NCBI GenBank assembly: GCA_934101235.1
Contig: CAKORH010000051.1
Span: 1 to 6,857 of the forward strand
Direction: 5' to 3'
DNA length: 6,857 nucleotides
From: an uncultured Bacilli bacterium
GTDB lineage: Bacteria; Bacillota_I; Bacilli_A; RF39; UBA660
Position 1 is the stretch's first letter; every line of letters starts with the position of its first letter. The translations under genes were made by a program, and so were the position numbers. Under the pieces are notes generated by a model. The model was not told the DNA's origin. It saw nothing but the letters and a program-made list of their open reading frames with translations, and did no database searches. Of this stretch, positions 1 to 5,038 are shown piece by piece.

Positions 1-204
1 CTTTTCTTCTTTACTTAAATTTATATAATTACCTCTAAAATAATCAGTATATCCACTACCTCTAGTAATAAAACACTTAATCATATCGCATTTAATATAA
101 AATCTAGATTTATTATTTTCTTTTTGTATAACATCTAATGTTTTATTCATTCTATCATGATTAATACTACCAATTTTTCTTAAAAGCCATCTAGTAACTC
201 CCAT
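1..204 (-). CDS. N-terminal 68 codons of an unidentified enzyme, possibly ATP-grasp (cut by left edge)
   Basis: An open frame runs from an ATG at 202-204 to the left edge without a stop. The visible protein begins MGVTRWLLRKIGSINHDRM and ends TDYFRGNYINLSKEEK. It is basic and lacks a signal peptide or membrane segment, so it is probably cytoplasmic. The start is supported by an AGGTG ribosome site at 209-213, four bases from the ATG and just before the alr stop. The gap after alr is only 10 bases, which points to the same mRNA and probably coupled translation. The stretch GYTDYFRGNYINLSKEEK recalls the N-terminal part of sugar-transfer-associated (TupA-like) ATP-grasp proteins, which fits an envelope cluster. 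That is a weak, memory-based resemblance, and no ATP-binding motif falls within the visible part. The reading frame itself is well supported; the function is not. Confidence 0.6.
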   Translation of the reverse strand, partial: MGVTRWLLRKIGSINHDRMNKTLDVIQKENNKSRFYIKCDMIKCFITRGSGYTDYFRGNYINLSKEEK

Positions 205-214
205 ATTACACCTA

Positions 215-1402
215 CTATTCTTCTATATATTCTATTTCACCATTCTTAGTATAAACTCTAATATTATTCTTACCAATATCTAACATAACTTCATGCATAG
301 TTTTACCACCAAATCTACCTAATGTACCTATCTGAATATTTTTACCATCCATTAAAGTTACTTTATCATCAATACTAACACTATCATCTACTTCAATAGT
401 CATCATATTCATTCCACCACATAATACATTATATTTCTTACCATTAATAAGTACATAACGATTAATATTTTTTATACCAATACCATTATCATAACCAACA
501 GGTAATACCGCTATCTTAGTATCTTTTTCAACTTTAACTTTTGCACCATAACCTATATAATCTCCGGATTTAATAGTTTTAATTGTTAAAATATCTGTAT
601 AAAATCTCATACAATTCTTAACATCTATTTCTACATTGGTATAACATTCACTAATCTTATATTTTTTTTGATATATTCTATTTCTTAATATTCTCAATTT
701 ATTTTTTAAACCAACATTACTTTCACTAATTGAAATATTATATCCAAATATTAAAGTAGCACTCCTAACTCCATTACAAAAATCTATCTTAGGATGACTT
801 AATAAAGTTATACTACTTCCCATATGTCTAATAGGAATATCATATATATTAATTAAACTAGTAATATCTCTAAACCTTTCCAATTGAATATCCCATCTTT
901 TATCAAATAATCCAATAGTAGCAAAATGAGAATATATACCTTCAACATTAATATATTCATTTTCATTTAACAAATTATAACATTCTCTTAATTCATATTT
1001 ATCTATAAAACCTAATCTACCCATTCCAGAATCAATCTTTATATGAACTTTTATATCCTTTTTTATCTTTTTAACTAATTCTTTAGCATAATTCAACTCA
1101 TGTATAACTAAAGTTAAATTATTATCTATAGCATCCTTTAACTCACTAATATGAATAGGTTCTAATAAAAGAATAGGAATATCTTTATTATACTTTCTAA
1201 CATTATGAGCCTCTCTCAAACTACTAACAGCCAAATAATTAATTCCACTTTCTTCTAGTATACGAGATACATATTCACCATGTCCATAAGCATCCCCCTT
1301 AACTACCCCAATATAATAATCATAATTACTATATTTTTTCTTTATCTCACTAACATTATGTTTAATATTATCTAAATTAATTTCAACATATGTACCCTTC
1401 AT
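215..1402 (-). CDS. alr: Alanine racemase, PLP-dependent, divergent
   Basis: The enzyme interconverts L- and D-alanine in the cytoplasm, supplying D-alanine for peptidoglycan and teichoic acids. It has 395 residues, slightly longer than the usual 360-390. The N-terminal PLP barrel is clear: VVKGDAYGHG at 33-42 holds the cofactor lysine K35 and Y39, IKIDSGMGRLGF at 121-132 holds the conserved arginine R129, HMGSS at 193-197 is the phosphate-binding region, and R213 matches the arginine facing the pyridine nitrogen. In the C-terminal beta domain, GYG at 284-286 supplies the second catalytic base Y285, and VGYDNG lies at 302-307. Two usual positions are changed: CGGMNMM (328-334) has Asn where most family members have Asp after Met, and HE at 370-371 replaces the usual Tyr-Glu. 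Both catalytic bases remain, so activity is expected, though substrate range may differ. The AGAGGTT ribosome site (1408-1414) overlaps the flippase stop, only 3 bases upstream, so translation is probably coupled. Confidence 0.92.
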   Translation of the reverse strand: MKGTYVEINLDNIKHNVSEIKKKYSNYDYYIGVVKGDAYGHGEYVSRILEESGINYLAVSSLREAHNVRKYNKDIPILLLEPIHISELKDAIDNNLTLVIHELNYAKELVKKIKKDIKVHIKIDSGMGRLGFIDKYELRECYNLLNENEYINVEGIYSHFATIGLFDKRWDIQLERFRDITSLINIYDIPIRHMGSSITLLSHPKIDFCNGVRSATLIFGYNISISESNVGLKNKLRILRNRIYQKKYKISECYTNVEIDVKNCMRFYTDILTIKTIKSGDYIGYGAKVKVEKDTKIAVLPVGYDNGIGIKNINRYVLINGKKYNVLCGGMNMMTIEVDDSVSIDDKVTLMDGKNIQIGTLGRFGGKTMHEVMLDIGKNNIRVYTKNGEIEYIEE

Positions 1403-1405
1403 AAT

Positions 1406-3040
1406 TTAACCTCTATTTCTTTTAAACTTACCCAAAACTTTATTTATTATTTCATCACCTAAAATAGCATTAATAGACTTATTTTTATAAGCAACAAATA
1501 AATAAGTTCCTACACTTAGTATACCACATACACCAAGTTTAATAATCCTAATTAAATAACCACCACTATTACTAACAAATCTACTTAGTATAAATAATAC
1601 AATTATCATACTAACTAAAGGCAATATCATCTTACTAAACGTTTTAAAAATATCTCTATAATGAAATTTATATTCTTTCTTTAAACTTAATAAAACTAAA
1701 CTAATTGCAACTAATTGTCCAATAAATGTTGCAACCAAAGTACCTAAATATGGATGAAATCCAATTTTATTTAATAAAAGTATCATAGGAATATCTAAGC
1801 AAGCATTAATAATTAAACCAGCAACTGTATTTATATATACCATCTTATGTTTTTTCATACCTTGTAAAATCATATTAATAACTAAACTAATAGAAAAAGT
1901 TATACTAACTACACTCATCATAGCAAGTACTACACCACCATAATTACTTTCACCATAAAATAAATAATAAACATTATTTTTAAATGTAATAATAAACAAT
2001 GATAATGGAACTGCTACAAACAATATTGTATTAATTGCTTGATTAAACTTACTATTAACACTATTTAAATTACCTTTAACAAAATCCTCTACAATAAAAG
2101 GTATAACACTATTACATAATCCTAATGCTAAAGCATTAATTATCATACATATTTTAGGTGTCCAAGTAACAATAATACTACCAAGTAGCTCACAAGTACT
2201 TGCATCAAAACCTATCATGTATAAACCCTTTAATATAAATTTTAAATCTACCATCTCATATATATTTTGAGTAATAGCAATAATTATAATAGGAATAGCT
2301 AAATAAATAATCTTCTTTCCTAATGCAAAAGTAGTAATATTTAACTTCTTACTTTTATCTACACCACGTAACAATTCATCTCTATTTTTACGTATTTTAT
2401 ACTTTAAAAACATAAATGCAACAAAAGCACCGAATACAGTACCAAATAAAGCAACACTTACCCCAATAGGAACACCTAAATTAAGTACATTTATTGCTAC
2501 ATAAGATCCAATTAATACAACAACTATCCTAGCAACTTGTTCAAGTAATTGACTAAAAGAAGAAATAGAAACATATTTATTACCTTGTAAATAACCACGA
2601 GTAACACTCAAGAAAGGAACAACTAACAAACATAACGAAATAACTCTAATAACCAATACTACATTATCTATTGAATTTCCTCCACTTAAATCTCCTATAT
2701 AAAATAAAGCAAGTTGTTTAGCAAATATAAACATAACTAAAAACGCAATAAAAGATATAGTAGCAATTAACTTATTTGCTAATTTATAAGTATACTCTCT
2801 TTCATTAAACATTTTTAAAGCATTATATTCACTTATAATAATTGCTACTGCAGTAGGTATACCACTAGTAGAAATATTTAAAAATAAATTATAAATATTA
2901 TACGCATACCCATAAAGTACACCACCATTAGTACCAATTATCTTATAAAAAGGAATAACATATATTGCACCTAATACTTTTGTTAATAATATAGCAATAT
3001 ATGCAACTATTGTACCTTCTACAAAACTATTTTTTTTCAT
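1406..3040 (-). CDS. murJ: MurJ/YtgP-type lipid II flippase (MOP superfamily)
   Basis: This is a polytopic membrane protein of 544 residues, rich in hydrophobic helices along its whole length, as expected for the roughly 14-helix MOP (MVF/polysaccharide) transporters. Family features include TKVLGAIYVIPFY near 20-32, STSGIPTAVAIIISEY at 57-72, and RGYLQGNKY followed by SQLLEQVARI at 148-172. The last pair is typical of the YtgP/SpoVB branch of Bacillota. YtgP is the MurJ-type protein that flips undecaprenyl-linked peptidoglycan precursor to the outer face of the membrane. The close paralog SpoVB, or a flippase for another polysaccharide, cannot be excluded from sequence alone. The vegetative wall context (alr directly downstream, ezrA upstream) favours MurJ. 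The ATG at 3040 is preceded by GGTGAT at a good distance. The C-terminal tail is short and basic (GKFKRNRG). Confidence 0.85.
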   Translation of the reverse strand: MKKNSFVEGTIVAYIAILLTKVLGAIYVIPFYKIIGTNGGVLYGYAYNIYNLFLNISTSGIPTAVAIIISEYNALKMFNEREYTYKLANKLIATISFIAFLVMFIFAKQLALFYIGDLSGGNSIDNVVLVIRVISLCLLVVPFLSVTRGYLQGNKYVSISSFSQLLEQVARIVVVLIGSYVAINVLNLGVPIGVSVALFGTVFGAFVAFMFLKYKIRKNRDELLRGVDKSKKLNITTFALGKKIIYLAIPIIIIAITQNIYEMVDLKFILKGLYMIGFDASTCELLGSIIVTWTPKICMIINALALGLCNSVIPFIVEDFVKGNLNSVNSKFNQAINTILFVAVPLSLFIITFKNNVYYLFYGESNYGGVVLAMMSVVSITFSISLVINMILQGMKKHKMVYINTVAGLIINACLDIPMILLLNKIGFHPYLGTLVATFIGQLVAISLVLLSLKKEYKFHYRDIFKTFSKMILPLVSMIIVLFILSRFVSNSGGYLIRIIKLGVCGILSVGTYLFVAYKNKSINAILGDEIINKVLGKFKRNRG

Positions 3041-3061
3041 ATAATCACCAATCCATTTATT

Positions 3062-3091
3062 ATTTTACCAAATATATAAAAAGAAATCCAA
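3062..3091 (-). promoter_or_regulatory. Weak possible promoter for the flippase-alr operon
   Basis: On the minus strand, TTGGAT (3086-3091) and TAAAAT (3062-3067) are separated by 18 bases. The -10 box matches 5 of 6 consensus positions and the -35 only 3 of 6. A start near 3055 would leave a short leader carrying the GGTGAT ribosome site. Such matches are common by chance in AT-rich DNA. The -35 lies inside the terminator-like hairpin, so the two elements may work together to separate ezrA from the downstream genes. Confidence 0.22.
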
Positions 3092-3101
3092 AAAGATTTC
3101 T
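3078..3101 (-). terminator. Short intrinsic terminator or attenuator after ezrA
   Basis: Read on the minus strand, AGAAATC (3101-3095) pairs with GATTTCT (3088-3082) across a 6-base loop and is followed by a run of T down to 3078. The hairpin overlaps the ezrA stop codon. The stem has 7 pairs, only two of them G-C, so termination is probably partial and some read-through into the flippase gene is likely. Confidence 0.45.
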
Positions 3102-4815
3102 ATTTTTTATACGCTTCTAACAATCTTTTATGTATACCCGGTTCTACTATATTAATAGCACTTATACTAGTTTCCAAAGAAAGTTTAAAATTACCCTTCA
3201 TAAATAAATTACTAGCCTTCTCCAATTTATCATTAATTTCTCTATTTCCAACTCTGTATCTATTACCATATATAATAGCATTTTCAGCCATCCATGCTGT
3301 CTTAATAGTTTCATTACTAGTATTATATAATTTAAGAACTAAATCTCTTGCTGTATCAACTCTAATATTTAAAGTCTTTATATTTAATGGCTTTGCCTCT
3401 AATTCTTTAATTAATTCACGAATAGCAATACATGCTTCATCTAACTCTATATAATAACATTTAGGTATTTGTGGTAACTTATAACTAGTAATTTTTTCCT
3501 TAGCACTAGAAAGTATAGCTTTAATTTCTTCTAATTGTTCACGAGCACGTAGTTCATCCTCTTTTAAACTACCTAAACTCTTTAAAGTATACTCTAACTT
3601 ATCTTCTGCCTTACTTAGTTTTAAATTTAATAATTCCATTTGTTTATTAAGTTTAGAATACGCATATATCTTTTGTCTATAATCTTCAATAATAGATTCA
3701 TACTCACTTTTAATACTTTTACCAGTTAAAGATAATTCATCTATTATTTTAACTTCATCATCTGTTAAATCATAACTATACTTAATATCTTCAATTTTCT
3801 TAGTCAAACTATAAACTACAGATAATATTTTTTTAGCTCTTATACCAATAGTTCTAGTATAATCTTCAAACATCTTTCTACTTATTTTTTCTTTTTCAAA
3901 ATCATTATACAAATTATCATAATAATCTAATAAAGTTTTAAGTTCAAATATAGAATCAACTAAATTTAATACTTTCAATCTATCAAATATATCTGCAATC
4001 TTTTTTTCACTTTCTTCAATATTATAATCGATTTTCAAATAATCCAAATTATAACCTTCACTAATCATCTTCTCATAAATAGCCTTAGTATCTTTAATCT
4101 TTTTAGGTATTAAAACTTTACCCATAAGTATAATACTAGGAGCTTCTTCGATAACGATACTTAAATTACCTATAGTATCATCTAACGCTTTAACTATTTT
4201 ACCTACTTCAGTATAAGCATTATTTTCCATACTTATTTCAAACGCACTAAATAATTTATCTACATTTTCAAATTGTAATTCTATAGGACTACTAATAATA
4301 TCATAATCTTCTTTTTGATTATTATACTTGACAAATATCTCTCTATACTTAGCTTTTAATTTAGTAACAATTTCTCTATTTTTTTCTTCACTGGTAGTAA
4401 TTTCTTTTATTTCATCTAATAAAAATTTACTCTTACTTTTAACAAAATATATATCTAATTCAATTTTAGCTAATTTATTTTCTATTTCTTTATATTTTCT
4501 AGTATTAACTAATTCTTCAACACCAATAAGTTCATCAGTAATTTTAGGAACTTCTTTATCTTTTATATTTTTAAATTTATTTTTCCAACCCTCATATTTT
4601 TTTTCAAGTTCTTTATTATTAACTAATGATTCTACTTTATTTAATTCACTTAGTATTGAAGCACTAATTATTAAGTTTTTATCTCTTTCTAACATTTTAA
4701 GTGCGTTACTATATTTATTTTTCATATGTTTTCTAACAATTATATACATAATTATTACAAGTATAATTGCTAAAACTAAATACGCTATACCAAATAATAC
4801 ATATGTATTCTTCAC
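3100..4815 (-). CDS. ezrA: Septation ring regulator EzrA
   Basis: EzrA is a membrane-anchored regulator of FtsZ-ring assembly that also links division to cell-wall synthesis in Bacilli. With the start chosen here the protein has 571 residues, against about 560 for characterised members. It has one N-terminal membrane helix (about residues 4-28, YVLFGIAYLVLAIILVII), which leaves a long cytoplasmic part made of charged helical, spectrin-like repeats rich in Lys, Glu and Leu. The decisive feature is YGNRYR at 516-521, the conserved C-terminal patch of EzrA, followed by a helix pair (KLEKASNLFMKGNFKLSLE) and VEPGIHKRLLEAYKK. I chose the GTG at 4813-4815 because AAGGAAG at 4824-4830 sits eight bases upstream. 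An in-frame GTG at 4822-4824 gives three more residues but overlaps that ribosome site. The gene has its own upstream promoter candidate and is followed by a weak hairpin. Confidence 0.9.
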   Translation of the reverse strand: MKNTYVLFGIAYLVLAIILVIIMYIIVRKHMKNKYSNALKMLERDKNLIISASILSELNKVESLVNNKELEKKYEGWKNKFKNIKDKEVPKITDELIGVEELVNTRKYKEIENKLAKIELDIYFVKSKSKFLLDEIKEITTSEEKNREIVTKLKAKYREIFVKYNNQKEDYDIISSPIELQFENVDKLFSAFEISMENNAYTEVGKIVKALDDTIGNLSIVIEEAPSIILMGKVLIPKKIKDTKAIYEKMISEGYNLDYLKIDYNIEESEKKIADIFDRLKVLNLVDSIFELKTLLDYYDNLYNDFEKEKISRKMFEDYTRTIGIRAKKILSVVYSLTKKIEDIKYSYDLTDDEVKIIDELSLTGKSIKSEYESIIEDYRQKIYAYSKLNKQMELLNLKLSKAEDKLEYTLKSLGSLKEDELRAREQLEEIKAILSSAKEKITSYKLPQIPKCYYIELDEACIAIRELIKELEAKPLNIKTLNIRVDTARDLVLKLYNTSNETIKTAWMAENAIIYGNRYRVGNREINDKLEKASNLFMKGNFKLSLETSISAINIVEPGIHKRLLEAYKK

Positions 4816-4823
4816 ATAACACA

Positions 4824-4830
4824 CTTCCTT
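4824..4830 (-). promoter_or_regulatory. Ribosome binding site that fixes the ezrA start
   Basis: On the minus strand this reads AAGGAAG, a strong Shine-Dalgarno site eight bases before the GTG at 4813-4815. The other in-frame GTG (4822-4824) shares its first base with this site and so cannot be served by it. An ATG at 4815-4817 is out of frame and meets TGA at once. Confidence 0.7.
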
Positions 4831-4845
4831 TACAATAATAATTCT

Positions 4846-4874
4846 AACATAATAAGGTACAAAATAAAAGTCAA
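4846..4874 (-). promoter_or_regulatory. Probable sigma-A promoter of ezrA
   Basis: On the minus strand, TTGACT (4869-4874) and TATGTT (4846-4851) are spaced by exactly 17 bases. The -35 matches 5 of 6 consensus positions and the -10 matches 4 of 6. Transcription would start near 4839, giving a short leader that contains the ribosome site at 4824-4830. It lies in the only non-coding stretch of any length in the window. Confidence 0.4.
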
Positions 4875-4997
4875 AATTTTTCTACATTTCTTAATAAAAA
4901 AACACAATAAACAAAATCTCAACTTTATTGCATTTTTTATATGAAATTTTAATAATTTTCACATTTATATACTAACGAACGAGTTTTATCACCTACA

Positions 4998-5015
4998 AAC
5001 CTAGGTTATACCTAG
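4998..5015. repeat. Inverted repeat just downstream of the variable surface gene
   Basis: CTAGG (5001-5005) and CCTAG (5011-5015) form a perfect 5-base stem around TTATA. The left arm also belongs to a 10-base palindrome, AACCTAGGTT (4998-5007). The element begins 24 bases after the stop codon of the surface protein. No long T run follows on the minus strand, so it is a poor intrinsic terminator. It could be a terminator remnant, a protein-binding site, or a structural element near the variable region; hairpins downstream of the variable region are known to assist DGR retrohoming in the Bordetella phage system. The rest of 4875-4997 is AT-rich DNA in which I see no gene. Confidence 0.5.
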
Positions 5016-5038
5016 TCAAAATCAAAAGTGTTCATCAA

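Noticed and set aside
4328..4819. Plus-strand open frame of 163 codons opposite ezrA
   Set aside because: It lies wholly antisense to a well-supported ezrA. Its Leu/Ser/Phe-rich product is what Lys/Glu/Asn codons give when read backwards. It has no domain of its own.
4975..4983. ACGAACGAG resembling ACGAAACGAG at the edge of the variable block, as a trace of a template repeat
   Set aside because: The match is only about nine bases with a gap, and nothing around it resembles the rest of the variable block. Chance is enough to explain it.
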